A DNA stretch of 64,000 bases from Bradyrhizobium sp. cir1 (GCF_014198245.1 NZ_JACIHE010000033.1:1-64000); one strand, 5' to 3'; positions 1 to 10,101 are shown, counted from the first letter of the stretch. Made by a program: numbers and translations. Notes: generated from the sequence alone by a model not told the origin.

Positions 1-43
1 CTCTCGCCAAGGCATCGGCTGGTCCTCCCAGCCGACAGAGAAC

Positions 44-89
44 TGTCACCCATCCATCCGGTCTACTGTGTTACCTCTCTATCCGGTCT
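44..89. repeat. Two tandem copies of a 21-base motif (TGTYACC...ATCCGGTCT)
   Basis: Copies lie at 44-64 and 69-89 and agree at 17 of 21 positions, both ending in ATCCGGTCT. Nothing coding is visible in 1-100. Short tandem motifs of this kind are seen at the ends of some insertion sequences, so this may be the tail of an element lying left of the window, but no transposase or target duplication is visible here. Confidence 0.4.
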
Positions 90-100
90 GGACACGCGCT

Positions 101-129
101 CTTACCCTCCCCTGGAGGGGGAGGGTAAG
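101..129. terminator. Hairpin downstream of the DUF1330 gene
   Basis: CTTACCCTCCCC (101-112) pairs perfectly with GGGGAGGGTAAG (118-129) around a 5-base loop. It lies 24 bases beyond the stop of the minus-strand DUF1330 gene and would end that transcript. There is no clear U-run after it on the minus strand, so it may act with Rho or be a small repeat. Confidence 0.5.
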
Positions 130-152
130 AAAGCGGCGATGTCGATCTAATC

Positions 153-464
153 TCAGCCGTCCTGCGGCTGCGGGCCGTCATAGCCCTCGATGATGATGAG
201 GTCGGCGATCGAGTGCGGCTGGCGCACCTTGATGTTGGCCTGGTATTCCGGCGAATTGTAGCAGGCGATCGCGGTCTGATAGTCCGGGAATTCGATCACG
301 ACGTTGCGGGTGCGGCTGGCGCCCTCGACGGTGGTGAACTTGCCGCCGCGGATGACGAAGCGGCCGCCCCATTTCTTGAAGATCGGGCCGTTGGCGACGA
401 TGTAGGGCTTGTAGCCCTCGTCATTGTTCACGTCGACGCGTCCGATCCAGTAGCCTTTTGCCAT
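153..464 (-). CDS. DUF1330 domain protein
   Basis: A 103-residue protein of the DUF1330 family, small proteins with a ferredoxin-like dimeric alpha/beta barrel fold whose biochemical role is not settled. The typical features are visible: an N-terminal YWIGRVDV strand, a central RFVIRGGK stretch and the VVIEFPDYQTAIACYNSPEYQ segment that ends the barrel. The length fits the family. A Shine-Dalgarno-like AGGGAGAAG stands just before the ATG. It is the last gene of a minus-strand run after pyrF, with only 25 bases between them, so it is probably cotranscribed. No functional link to pyrimidine synthesis can be inferred. Confidence 0.85.
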   Translation of the reverse strand: MAKGYWIGRVDVNNDEGYKPYIVANGPIFKKWGGRFVIRGGKFTTVEGASRTRNVVIEFPDYQTAIACYNSPEYQANIKVRQPHSIADLIIIEGYDGPQPQDG

Positions 465-489
465 TGTTCTTCTCCCTGGTTGTTAGTGG

Positions 490-1200
490 TTAGCCGAGAG
501 CCTGCGCGATCTCGGCGTGGATGGCGTCGGCGACGGCCTTCGGATCGGCGGCTTCCACCACCGGGCGCCCGACGACGAGATAATCGGCGCCCGCGGTGAT
601 CGCACGGCCCGGCGTCATGATGCGCTTCTGGTCACCGCTGGCGGCGCCCGCCGGACGAATGCCGGGAGTGACGAGGCTCATCTGGTGACCGACAATCTTG
701 CGCAAGGCTCCGACCTCTTCCGGCGACGACACAAGGCCATCGACGCCGAGCACCTGCGCCTGCTGCGCGCGCGCCTCGACCAGCTCGGAGACGCTGAGCC
801 GATAGCCGGCAGCGTGCAGATCATCGTCGTTGTAGGACGTCAGCACCGTGACGGCGAGAATCTTCAGGCTGGCGCTGCCGCGGCCTTCGACGGCGCCCTT
901 CATGGTCTGCGGATAGGCGTGCACGGTGACGAAGGTCGCGCCCAGCCTGGCCACGCTCTCCACACCGCGCGTCACCGTGTTGCCGATGTCGTGCATCTTG
1001 AGATCGGCAAAAACCTTCTTGCCCCTGTCGGCGAGCTTGCCGATCAGCGGCAGGCCGCCGGCATAGGCGAGCTGATACCCGATCTTGTAGAACGAGACGC
1101 TGTCGCCGAGCTTCGCGATCATCGCCTCCGCGGCATCAACGCTCGGCAGATCGAGCGCAACGATCAGGCGGTCTTTCGGGGCGATCTCGGCTGGCGTCAT
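490..1200 (-). CDS. pyrF: Orotidine 5'-phosphate decarboxylase
   Basis: Catalyses the last step of de novo UMP synthesis, decarboxylating OMP to UMP in the cytoplasm. The protein has 236 residues, the normal bacterial size. The catalytic DLKMHDIGNT signature sits at residues 66-75, giving the Lys/Asp charge network (D66, K68, D71). The N-terminal RLIVALDLPS strand and the C-terminal VTPGIRP and ADYLVVGRP phosphate-binding segments are all present. It starts 6 bases after the FMN reductase stop and is followed closely by the DUF1330 gene, which indicates one transcript. Identification is firm. Confidence 0.97.
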   Translation of the reverse strand: MTPAEIAPKDRLIVALDLPSVDAAEAMIAKLGDSVSFYKIGYQLAYAGGLPLIGKLADRGKKVFADLKMHDIGNTVTRGVESVARLGATFVTVHAYPQTMKGAVEGRGSASLKILAVTVLTSYNDDDLHAAGYRLSVSELVEARAQQAQVLGVDGLVSSPEEVGALRKIVGHQMSLVTPGIRPAGAASGDQKRIMTPGRAITAGADYLVVGRPVVEAADPKAVADAIHAEIAQALG

Positions 1201-1206
1201 GTCACC

Positions 1207-1785
1207 TCACATCATGCGTTGGGAAACGTCGATCAACTGCGCTACCAGCTCCTTCAACGCGGCGATATCGCCCTCGTTCTTCAGCCTGTCCATATCGTCA
1301 TAGGCATCGTTGGCAAAGGCGAGCGTGAGCTGGCTGGCAATCACATTGGCGTGGCAGGAGGTCAGGATCAGCCGCAACGCCTGGAGCGCGCGGGCGGCAC
1401 CTAACCGGCTCTGCGAAGCGCCGGCGAGCGCGAAGGTGCGGTTGCGGAACACCTCGCCGCGCGCCTCGTGCAGTTCGTGGACGCGGCTGACCCAGTCGAT
1501 CGCGTTCTTGAGCAGCGGCGGCACCGAGGCATTGTATTCGGGCGAGACGATCAGCACGCCGTGATGCGCGCCGATCATGCGCTTCAGATTGATCGCGTTC
1601 TTGGGGACGCCGGACTTGGCCTGGAGATCGCCGTCATAGATCGGCAGCGGAAAATCGGCGAGCGAGATGCGGGTGACGTCGACGCCGGCCCGGGCGAATT
1701 CATAGGCCAAGACCGCCGCCAGCTTCGCATTGTGCGAGCCGGTGCGAAGCGAGCCGGGAATGACCAGGATTTTGGGTGCGGACAT
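1207..1785 (-). CDS. NADPH-dependent FMN reductase family flavoprotein
   Basis: A 192-residue flavodoxin-fold reductase of the NADPH-dependent FMN reductase family (ArsH/ChrR/azoreductase-like). The phosphate-binding loop GSLRTGSHN follows the first strand, and SPEYNASVPPLLKNAIDW is the family's hallmark second flavin-binding segment. I chose the ATG at 1785 (protein MSAPKILV) with GGAAG just upstream, rather than a TTG 39 bases further out that adds an unconserved leader. It lies between pmtA and pyrF on the same strand. The substrate cannot be told from sequence: quinone, azo dye and chromate reductases share this pattern. Confidence 0.88.
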   Translation of the reverse strand: MSAPKILVIPGSLRTGSHNAKLAAVLAYEFARAGVDVTRISLADFPLPIYDGDLQAKSGVPKNAINLKRMIGAHHGVLIVSPEYNASVPPLLKNAIDWVSRVHELHEARGEVFRNRTFALAGASQSRLGAARALQALRLILTSCHANVIASQLTLAFANDAYDDMDRLKNEGDIAALKELVAQLIDVSQRMM

Positions 1786-1842
1786 CCGCTTCCATGCGTT
1801 CGGCGAAACGAGCCCGCCGCGCAAAGAGCAATGCCGGCGGAA

Positions 1843-2442
1843 TTAGTGCTTGCGATACACCCAGACGCGGGCCGGCGGAAGGTTCATCCAGATCCGTTCC
1901 GAGGCCTCTGTGGACACGCCGGGCAGCGATTTCGGGATCGGCGGCACCACCGCATAGGTGAACTGGATGAAGGGCGCGCCGGGCGCCAGCGCCGTGAAGG
2001 CATCGCGAATGAGCCGCAGCCGCGTCAGCATCGGTTTCGTGACCAGCGGCAGGCCCGAGACGACGGCCGAGGCCGGCGCGCTCAGGACGTTCCAGAGCGT
2101 GTCGCGCAGCCGATAGGCATCGCCCTGTACGACCTTGGCCTGCGGGTAGCGATCGCGCAGCAGCGCGCAGAAGCCGGGATTGTATTCGACGAGGACGAGA
2201 CGCTTCTGGTCGACGCCGCGTTCGATCAGCGCCGAGGTGATGGCGCCGGTGCCGGGCCCGAGTTCGACCACGGGCGCGTCCGAATCGACGTCGACATAGT
2301 GGGCCATGGTCCGGGCCAAGAGCTTGCCCGACGGCATCACCGCGCCCATGTGGAGGGGCTTTTCGATCCACGATCTGAGAAAGCGCACCTCGTCGTCGAG
2401 ACGGGGCTTCTTCAACGCACGCGCGGACGATGGCAATGGCAT
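1843..2442 (-). CDS. pmtA: SAM-dependent methyltransferase, PmtA-like phospholipid N-methyltransferase
   Basis: A 199-residue class I methyltransferase. The SAM-binding loop VELGPGTGAITS is at residues 59-70, preceded by the FLRSWIEKP and MGAVMPSGKLLARTMA segments found in Sinorhizobium-type phosphatidylethanolamine N-methyltransferases, which are distant relatives of rRNA adenine dimethylases. Such enzymes make phosphatidylcholine at the inner membrane by stepwise methylation of phosphatidylethanolamine. Bradyrhizobium is known to carry pmtA close to dnaK-dnaJ, and here it follows dnaJ on the same strand, which supports the call. Extent of methylation (mono- versus multi-step) cannot be read from the sequence. 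Confidence 0.75.
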   Translation of the reverse strand: MPLPSSARALKKPRLDDEVRFLRSWIEKPLHMGAVMPSGKLLARTMAHYVDVDSDAPVVELGPGTGAITSALIERGVDQKRLVLVEYNPGFCALLRDRYPQAKVVQGDAYRLRDTLWNVLSAPASAVVSGLPLVTKPMLTRLRLIRDAFTALAPGAPFIQFTYAVVPPIPKSLPGVSTEASERIWMNLPPARVWVYRKH

Positions 2443-2530
2443 GTCTGGACCGGACGGGACCGCGGAACCGCGGCGTGTCAGAAAATGGTCATAAACAGGT
2501 ATAGGCCGCGGGCGATACGGTCAAGCCGAC

Positions 2531-3658
2531 TCAGTTCGCCCGATTACCGAAGAAGTCCTTGACCTTGGCGAAGAAACCCTCGGATTCCGGCTGGGTGTTG
2601 CCGGAGGAGAGCTTTTCGAACTCGGCCAGCAATTCCTGCTGCTTCTTGGTGAGGTTCTGCGGGGTCTCGACCACGACCTGGACATACATGTCGCCGGTCT
2701 GGCGCGAGCGCAGCACCGGCATGCCTTTTGATGCAATGCGGAATCGACGGTTGGACTGGGTCCCGGCGGGCACCTTTACCTTGGCCTTGGCCTTGTCGAT
2801 GGTCGGCACCTCGAATTCGCCGCCGAGGGCGGCCGTCACCATCGAGATCGGCACCCGGCAATGCAGGTCGGCGCCGTCGCGCTGGAAGAACTGGTGCTGG
2901 GCCAGCGACAGGAAGATGTAGAGGTCGCCGGGCGGACCACCGCGGACACCCGCTTCGCCTTCGCCGGCGAGCCTGATCCGCGTGCCGTCCTCGACGCCGG
3001 CGGGAATGTTGACCGACAGCGTGCGCTCGCGGGTGACACGGCCCTGGCCCGAGCAGGACGGGCAGGCGTCCTCGATCGTCTGGCCGCGGCCCTGGCAGCC
3101 CGGGCAGGTGCGCTCGAGTGTGAAGAAGCCCTGCGACTGCCGCATGCGGCCGGCGCCGCCGCAGGTCGAGCAGGTCTTCGGCTTGGTGCCGGCCTTGGCG
3201 CCGATGCCCGAGCAGGCCTCGCAGGTGACCGAGACCGGGATCTCGATCTGCGCGGTCTTGCCGCCAAAGGCTTCCTCGAGGGTGATTTCCATGTTGTAGC
3301 GCAGATCGGCGCCGCGCTCGCGGCCGCCCCGGCCGCGCTGTCCGGCCATGCCGAACAGGTCCTCGAAAATGTCGGAGAAGGAGGAGGCGAAGCCGGCGCC
3401 GAAACCGGCGCCGCCGCCGGGACCACCCTGCTCGAAGGCCGCATGGCCGAAGCGGTCATAGGCCGCGCGCTTGTCCTTGTCCTTCAGGACCTCGTAGGCC
3501 TCGTTGAGTTCCTTGAACTTGATCTCGCTGGTGTCGTCCCCGGGGTTACGGTCGGGGTGAAACTTCATCGCCAGCTTGCGGAACGACGATTTCAGCTTGG
3601 ATTCGTCGGCGTCTCGTTCGACTTCGAGGGTTTCGTAGTAGCAGCGCTTGGTGGACAT
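2531..3658 (-). CDS. dnaJ: Chaperone protein DnaJ
   Basis: Type I Hsp40 co-chaperone of 375 residues that delivers unfolded proteins to DnaK and stimulates its ATPase. In order: J domain (about 5-70) with the HPD triad at 34-36; a Gly/Phe-rich linker (about 75-105); four CxxCxGxG zinc motifs starting near residues 146, 163, 185 and 199; and the C-terminal substrate-binding domains. All hallmark residues are intact. It lies 260 bases downstream of dnaK on the same strand. A hairpin between the two genes may give partial termination, so dnaJ could be made in lower amount than dnaK. Confidence 0.98.
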   Translation of the reverse strand: MSTKRCYYETLEVERDADESKLKSSFRKLAMKFHPDRNPGDDTSEIKFKELNEAYEVLKDKDKRAAYDRFGHAAFEQGGPGGGAGFGAGFASSFSDIFEDLFGMAGQRGRGGRERGADLRYNMEITLEEAFGGKTAQIEIPVSVTCEACSGIGAKAGTKPKTCSTCGGAGRMRQSQGFFTLERTCPGCQGRGQTIEDACPSCSGQGRVTRERTLSVNIPAGVEDGTRIRLAGEGEAGVRGGPPGDLYIFLSLAQHQFFQRDGADLHCRVPISMVTAALGGEFEVPTIDKAKAKVKVPAGTQSNRRFRIASKGMPVLRSRQTGDMYVQVVVETPQNLTKKQQELLAEFEKLSSGNTQPESEGFFAKVKDFFGNRAN

Positions 3659-3843
3659 GTCTGACCCGGTCTATCCAATCGCGATTCAAGTCGGCGCGAA
3701 ACGATGTCGCCACGCGACAATATAGGCAGCCTTCCGCCTTGCGGCAGAGGGCGGCACGGCGGGATTGAGAATAACGGCTGGGAATTGATTGATCGTAACA
3801 GGGCCGACTTTAGAGGAGTCTTGGCCCGACGAGCCCGACACGA

Positions 3844-3870
3844 CGGCCTCCCCCGCGAGGGGGAAGGCCG
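3844..3870. other. Hairpin between dnaK and dnaJ
   Basis: CGGCCTCCCCC pairs with GGGGGAAGGCCG around GCGA, with one bulged A. It sits about 50 bases after the dnaK stop in a 260-base gap without a plausible gene. It may attenuate readthrough to dnaJ or protect the dnaK mRNA end. Confidence 0.45.
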
Positions 3871-3918
3871 GTAGCGTGTGTGGGGTCCAAGCCGTCCGCA
3901 TCATCACCCTCTTGGGGT

Positions 3919-5820
<1,902 letters not shown>

Positions 5821-5922
5821 GGTCCTGATATCCTTCTTTTTGCGGCAGGTTGGCTGGGCCCAGAAGGCACCCGAACCGAAACCCCCTAAGATCAAACATC
5901 CGCGATATTGCGATGATTGAGG

Positions 5923-5953
5923 CTCATATAGGAGGGGGGGAGGGGGCCGCAAG
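5923..5953 (-). promoter_or_regulatory. RpoH (sigma-32) type promoter of dnaK
   Basis: On the minus strand, CTTGCGG (-35) is followed after CTTG by a 17-base spacer and CCTATATGAG (-10). This fits the alphaproteobacterial RpoH pattern CTTG-N17/18-CYTATNT. It is about 100 bases ahead of the dnaK start. In Bradyrhizobium dnaKJ is known to belong to the sigma-32-dependent heat-shock class, which agrees with the reading. The transcription start is not determined here. Confidence 0.7.
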
Positions 5954-6213
5954 GACCGAAGCAACGTTTCGGCCGTGAAAACATTGGGTTTTAAGAGCTC
6001 ATATCCGGGCTCAATCGCCCTTGCGGGTGAGGAAATATTAACAGGTCCGGAGATCCGCCACCCCCGCCGCCGTGATCCGCCACACCCTGTTACGGCGGGG
6101 CCAAACCCGCTAAAAGGCGGGCCGGCCGACAGCCGCGCAAGGCGGCTTCGCGCGACAATGCGGCCCGGTGGGCGACCATCGAACGGCCTCAATGTGAACC
6201 AATCAGAGTGCCC

Positions 6214-7155
6214 ATGAAGCTGATCCGCCCCCTCGCCGCGCTCGCCTTTCTCCTCGCCTCCGCGCTTCCGGCCCTGGCTGCCGACGCCATTTTCCCGCCC
6301 GGCCTGCGCCTCGGCATGGTGCCGCTGGTCGGCCTCAGCACGGCCAAGACCTTTCCGGGCTTCGAGAGCGAGGACGGCAGCGTCAAGGTGCTGATCACCG
6401 AGCTGCCGCCGGCGGCCTATGGCGAGGTCGTGAGCGCCTTCAATTCCAATCCGGCCGGAGCGAACGGCGTCAAGCAGGACAAGATCGAGACCCCCGCGGG
6501 TCTTGCCTATTTCACTACCGAGAGCGGCAAGGCCGGCGAGACCCCGGTGAAGCGCTATTCGATGATCGTGCCGGGTGCCGGCTTCTCCGGTTACGTCGCG
6601 GTGCAGATCCCGGAGAATGCGACCAAGATCTACACCGATGAGGCGGTGCGCCAGATGTTCGCGAGCGCCACCACCCGCAAGCAGGTCTCGGCCGAAGAGC
6701 AGATCGCGCTGATGCCGTTCAAGATCACCGATCTCGCCGACTTCAAGGACATCCGCACGCTGGCGCCGGGCTCCAGCATCATCCTTGCCGACGGCAACGA
6801 GAGCGCAGGCTATGAGTCGAAGCCGTTCATGATCCTCGGCCTGATCGGCGCCACCCCGCAAGCCGCCGACGATCGCGCCCGCTTCGCTCAGGAGGCCGCG
6901 CTGCAGATCCCCGGCGTGCGCGAATCCCGCGTCACCATGTCGGAGCCGATCCGCATCAACGGCCAGCAGGGCTTCGAGACCCGGATCGACGGCGTCAGCG
7001 GCAAGGACAAGACGCCGGTGACCGTGGTGCAGTGGATCCGCTTCTCCAGCGGCGGCGCCTCGCTGCGCATCATCGCCAGCGCCCCGCGCGACCAGTGGCA
7101 AGCCGCCTTCACCCGCTTCCGCGCCGTGCGCGACGGGATTCAGCCGAAGGGGTAG
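6214..7155 (+). CDS. Exported hypothetical protein
   Basis: A 313-residue protein I do not recognise. It starts with a clear Sec-type signal peptide: K/R at residues 2-5, a hydrophobic core LAALAFLLASALPAL, and a likely cleavage after LAADA (about residue 25). The rest is soluble, with no further membrane segment and no cysteine lipobox, so it is probably periplasmic. Start ATG at 6214 is preferred to a GTG two codons earlier. It is divergent from dnaK and followed by a hairpin repeat. No catalytic motif is visible. Confidence 0.75.
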   Translation: MKLIRPLAALAFLLASALPALAADAIFPPGLRLGMVPLVGLSTAKTFPGFESEDGSVKVLITELPPAAYGEVVSAFNSNPAGANGVKQDKIETPAGLAYFTTESGKAGETPVKRYSMIVPGAGFSGYVAVQIPENATKIYTDEAVRQMFASATTRKQVSAEEQIALMPFKITDLADFKDIRTLAPGSSIILADGNESAGYESKPFMILGLIGATPQAADDRARFAQEAALQIPGVRESRVTMSEPIRINGQQGFETRIDGVSGKDKTPVTVVQWIRFSSGGASLRIIASAPRDQWQAAFTRFRAVRDGIQPKG

Positions 7156-7180
7156 GGCGAGGCGCTCCTACACACTCGGT

Positions 7181-7336
7181 GTCGTCCCGGCCTAGCGCGC
7201 AATTGCGCGCGGGGGGCCGGGACCCATACCGCGTGATCTCGCGGTTTTGGTCGGTCGCAATACCCACGACGAGTCTTCGCCAAACATCTGCCTGGGGTAT
7301 GGGTCCCGGATCTGCGCTTCGCTTGTCCGGGACGAC
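7181..7336. repeat. Hairpin repeat family C, copy 1
   Basis: Begins GTCGTCCCGGCCTAG, contains GCGCGCAATTGCGCGC and GGGCCGGGACCCATA, and closes with TATGGGTCCCGG ... TCCGGGACGAC, the inverse of its start. The same unit occurs at 37676-37845. It fills the gap between the exported hypothetical gene and the nicotinamidase. Intergenic palindromes of this type are common in Bradyrhizobium genomes. Confidence 0.8.
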
Positions 7337-7395
7337 AGTGAGTTTGGGCTGCGAGCCCAAGCGCTCACCAGAACCGGCTGCATTTTCGGGCTTCT

Positions 7396-7409
7396 GTTCG
7401 TATACGAAC
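7396..7409. promoter_or_regulatory. Perfect 14-base palindrome upstream of the nicotinamidase gene
   Basis: GTTCGTATACGAAC is its own reverse complement and lies 45 bases before the nicotinamidase ATG, outside the family C repeat. Length and symmetry suit a dimeric repressor operator. No neighbouring regulator gene is visible, so the factor is unknown. Confidence 0.4.
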
Positions 7410-7454
7410 GGAACTAGGCTTCCCCCGTTGGATCATCCTGGAGGGAAACGAACG

Positions 7455-8177
7455 ATGCTGGATCGGCGACAGGTCTTGGCAATGCTTGGAACGACAGCGC
7501 TCGCGACTCTCGCGCCAACCGCGCTGTTTGCAGCGGCATCGATCAAGCCGGACGATGCGTCCGCGCTGCTCGTCATCGACGTGCAGAACTGCTTCCTGCC
7601 CGGCGGCAGTCTCGCGGTGAAGGAAGGCGAGCAGGTGGTGCCCGTCATCAACAAGATGGCAAAAGCGTTTGCGAACGTGGTGATGACGCAGGACTGGCAC
7701 ACGCCCGGCCACGTCTCGTTTGCGTCAGTCCACGCCGGCAAGAAGCCGTTCGAAACCATCGACCTGCCCTACGGCAAGCAGGTGCTGTGGCCGGACCATT
7801 GCGTGCAGGGCACCGATGGCGCTTCGCTGTCGAAGGACCTCGCGATCCCGCACGCCGAGCTCATCATCCGCAAGGGTTTTCACAAGGACGTCGACAGCTA
7901 TTCAGCCTTCCTCGAAGCCGACGGCAAGACCTCGACCGGGCTCGCCGGCTACCTGAAGGGCCGCAAGATCAAGCGCGTCTTCGTCGCAGGCCTCGCGACG
8001 GACTTCTGCGTCGCCTGGACCGCGCTGGACGCGCGCAAGGCGGGCTTCGAGGTCTATGTGGTGGAAGACGCCTGCCGCGGCATCGACACCCAGGGCTCGC
8101 TGGCAAAGGCCTGGGCCGACATGGCCAAGGCCGGCGTGAAGCGGATTCAGTCCGCGGACATCGCGGTGAGCGCGTAG
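7455..8177 (+). CDS. pncA: Nicotinamidase/isochorismatase family hydrolase with a twin-arginine-like signal
   Basis: Cysteine hydrolase of 240 residues, best read as PncA-type nicotinamidase, converting nicotinamide to nicotinate for NAD salvage. The catalytic triad is visible: D42 (VIDVQNCF), K140 (IIRKGFHKD) and C185 (ATDFCVAW), with metal ligands D80, H82 and H86 in QDWHTPGH. Unusually, a leader MLDRRQVLAM followed by a hydrophobic stretch ending ALFAAAS precedes the enzyme, resembling a Tat signal, which would place it in the periplasm. Start ATG 7455 has GGAGGG at 7440-7445; the open frame upstream runs through a repeat. A palindromic operator candidate is at 7396-7409. Confidence 0.88.
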   Translation: MLDRRQVLAMLGTTALATLAPTALFAAASIKPDDASALLVIDVQNCFLPGGSLAVKEGEQVVPVINKMAKAFANVVMTQDWHTPGHVSFASVHAGKKPFETIDLPYGKQVLWPDHCVQGTDGASLSKDLAIPHAELIIRKGFHKDVDSYSAFLEADGKTSTGLAGYLKGRKIKRVFVAGLATDFCVAWTALDARKAGFEVYVVEDACRGIDTQGSLAKAWADMAKAGVKRIQSADIAVSA

Positions 8178-8189
8178 GGGTTTCGCGCT

Positions 8190-8290
8190 GTCATTCCGGG
8201 GCGGCTCGAAGAGCCGAACTACGGTGCGCAATTGCGCACCTGAGAATCTCGAGATTCCGGGTTCGATGCTTTGCATCGCCCCGGAATGAC
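8190..8290. repeat. Hairpin repeat family B, copy 1
   Basis: Bounded by GTCATTCCGGGGCG and CGCCCCGGAATGAC, with the perfect palindrome GGTGCGCAATTGCGCACC at 8223-8240 inside. A close copy is at 56146-56255. It lies between the convergent ends of the nicotinamidase gene and grpE, so it may work as a two-way terminator. Confidence 0.85.
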
Positions 8291-8298
8291 ACCAACAC

Positions 8299-8916
8299 TC
8301 AGTTCGTCGCGCCGCTCGACTCGTTGTTGTTGGCCGCGGACGCGGCCTTCGCGCCGCCCTTGGCAACGCCGACCAAGGCCGGGCGCAGCACGCGCTCGCC
8401 GATGGTGTAGCCGGCCTGCATGATCTGCACCACGGTGCCCGACGGCACCGATGCATCGGGCACTTCGAACATCGCCTGGTGGAAGTTCGGGTCGAACTTC
8501 TGACCCTGCGGATCGAGCTTCTTCACGCCGTGCTTTTCCAGCGCGTTGAGCAGCGAGCGCTCGGTGAGCTCGACGCCCTCGATCAGCGAGATCAGGCCGG
8601 GATCGGCCGTGGCACGCGCTTCGGCCGGAACGGCATCGAGCGCGCGCTGGAGATTGTCGGCGATGTCGAGCACGTCGCGGGCAAAGCCGGTGATGCCGTA
8701 GAGGCGGGCGTCAGCGACCTCCTTGGTGGTGCGCTTGCGTAAGTTCTCCATCTCGGCCAGCGTCCGCAGCATGCGGTCGCGTGCTTCGGCGGCTTCCTTC
8801 TGCAACGTCTCGACCGAGCCCGGCTCGGGATCGTCGGGCATGATGTAGGGTTTTGACACCACGGGCTCGCCGGTCGCTGCAGTCGTGTCTTGAGGTTGCC
8901 GGTCTTGCTCGGTCAT
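8299..8916 (-). CDS. grpE: Nucleotide exchange factor GrpE
   Basis: Homodimeric exchange factor of 205 residues that releases ADP from DnaK. An acidic disordered N-terminus (about 1-35) is followed by the long coiled coil (about 36-95, with EARDRMLRTLAEMENLRKR) and the C-terminal beta wing containing KKLDPQGQKFDPNFHQAMFEVP and GTVVQIMQAGYTIGERVLRPA, the family's strongest signature. A low-complexity Ala/Asn/Ser tail ends the protein. It lies directly downstream of hrcA on the same strand, the usual hrcA-grpE order, 2.5 kb from dnaK. Confidence 0.97.
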   Translation of the reverse strand: MTEQDRQPQDTTAATGEPVVSKPYIMPDDPEPGSVETLQKEAAEARDRMLRTLAEMENLRKRTTKEVADARLYGITGFARDVLDIADNLQRALDAVPAEARATADPGLISLIEGVELTERSLLNALEKHGVKKLDPQGQKFDPNFHQAMFEVPDASVPSGTVVQIMQAGYTIGERVLRPALVGVAKGGAKAASAANNNESSGATN

Positions 8917-9012
8917 CGGCTCTAATCTCGAACTCGTTTCCAGGGATTGTTGGCCCGGATATCGTGCCTAAGCTCACGAAAATCAAGCGCCCGTGATCGG
9001 CGCAAATGCCGG

Positions 9013-10101
9013 TCAGCCCCCCAGCAGGCGGCTGACGATGCGGGCGGCATAGTCCACGGTCGGGATCACGCGGGCATAATTCAGCCGCGTCGGCCCGATC
9101 ACGCCGAGAACGCCGACAATGTGGCCGGCGGCATCCCGATACGGCGAGATGATGGTGGAAGACCCCGACAGCGAGAAGAGCTTGTTCTCGGAGCCGATGA
9201 AGATCCGCACGCCCTCGGCGGTCTCGGCGCGGCCGAGCAGGTCGATGACGCCGCGCTTGGTCTCGAGGTCGTCGAACAGCAGGCGCACCCGCTCCAGATC
9301 CTCCAGCGCGTGCAGATCTTCCAGCAGATTGGCGTGGCCGCGCACGATGAGCTGGCGGTCCTCGTTCTCGCCGCCGGACCAGCTGGCTATGCCGGCGGAA
9401 ATCACCTTCTGCGTGAGCTGATCGAGCTCGGCGCGGGCCTCTCCGAGCGCGGTTTCGAGCTCGAGCCGCGCCTCGGCCAGGGTTCGGCCGCGAATCCGGG
9501 CATTGAGGAAATTGCCGGCCTCGGTGATCGCCGAGGAGGGAACTCCCGGCGGCAGCGCGAGCACGCGATTTTCGACCTGGCCGTCCTCGCCGACCAGGAT
9601 CACCAGCGCTTTTTCCGGTTCCAGGCGGACGAATTCGATGTGCTTGAGCCGCGCATTGGACTTCGGCGTCAGCACCACAGCCGCGGCGCGGGTCAGGCCC
9701 GACAGCCGCGTCAGCGCCTGGTCCAGCGCCGCCTCGACCGACTGGGCCTGGCCGACCGTGGCAAGCTGGCTCTGGATCGACTGCCGTTCGGCCTCGTTGA
9801 GATCGCCGACCTGCATCAGGGCATCGACGAAGAAGCGCAGGCCGAGTTCCGTCGGCAGCCGGCCTGCCGAAGTATGCGGGGCATAGATCAGGCCGAGCTG
9901 TTCCAGATCGGCCATGACGTTGCGGACCGAGGCCGGCGACAGCGGCATGGCGATCAGCCGGGAAATGTTGCGCGAGCCGACCGGCTCGCCGGTCGCGAGA
10001 TAGCTTTCGACAATTTGACGAAAGATGTCGCGGGAACGCTCGTTGAGCTGGGCGAGGCCTGCGCGCGGCGCGATCAGATGGATCGGATCGTGATGGGCCA
10101 C
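9013..10101 (-). CDS. hrcA: Heat-inducible transcription repressor HrcA
   Basis: Repressor of 362 residues that binds CIRCE operators, typically ahead of groESL, and whose folding depends on GroEL. The N-terminal winged helix (LNERSRDIFRQIVESYLATGEPVGSRNISR region, about 18-47) and the following ASVRNVMADLEQLGLI segment are typical, and the C-terminal GAF-like domain ends IGPTRLNYARVIPTVDYAA. Start is GTG at 10101, supported by GAGAGGAG nine bases upstream. I see no CIRCE element in the gaps of this window that I examined, so its targets probably lie elsewhere. Divergent from rph. Confidence 0.96.
   Translation of the reverse strand: MAHHDPIHLIAPRAGLAQLNERSRDIFRQIVESYLATGEPVGSRNISRLIAMPLSPASVRNVMADLEQLGLIYAPHTSAGRLPTELGLRFFVDALMQVGDLNEAERQSIQSQLATVGQAQSVEAALDQALTRLSGLTRAAAVVLTPKSNARLKHIEFVRLEPEKALVILVGEDGQVENRVLALPPGVPSSAITEAGNFLNARIRGRTLAEARLELETALGEARAELDQLTQKVISAGIASWSGGENEDRQLIVRGHANLLEDLHALEDLERVRLLFDDLETKRGVIDLLGRAETAEGVRIFIGSENKLFSLSGSSTIISPYRDAAGHIVGVLGVIGPTRLNYARVIPTVDYAARIVSRLLGG

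Noticed and set aside
3686..3907. 73-codon frame between dnaK and dnaJ
   Set aside because: Overlaps the intergenic hairpin, no family resemblance and no clear start signal.
5975..6217. Short open frame between dnaK and the exported hypothetical
   Set aside because: No ribosome site, Pro/Arg-rich composition and overlap with the dnaK promoter region; treated as non-coding.
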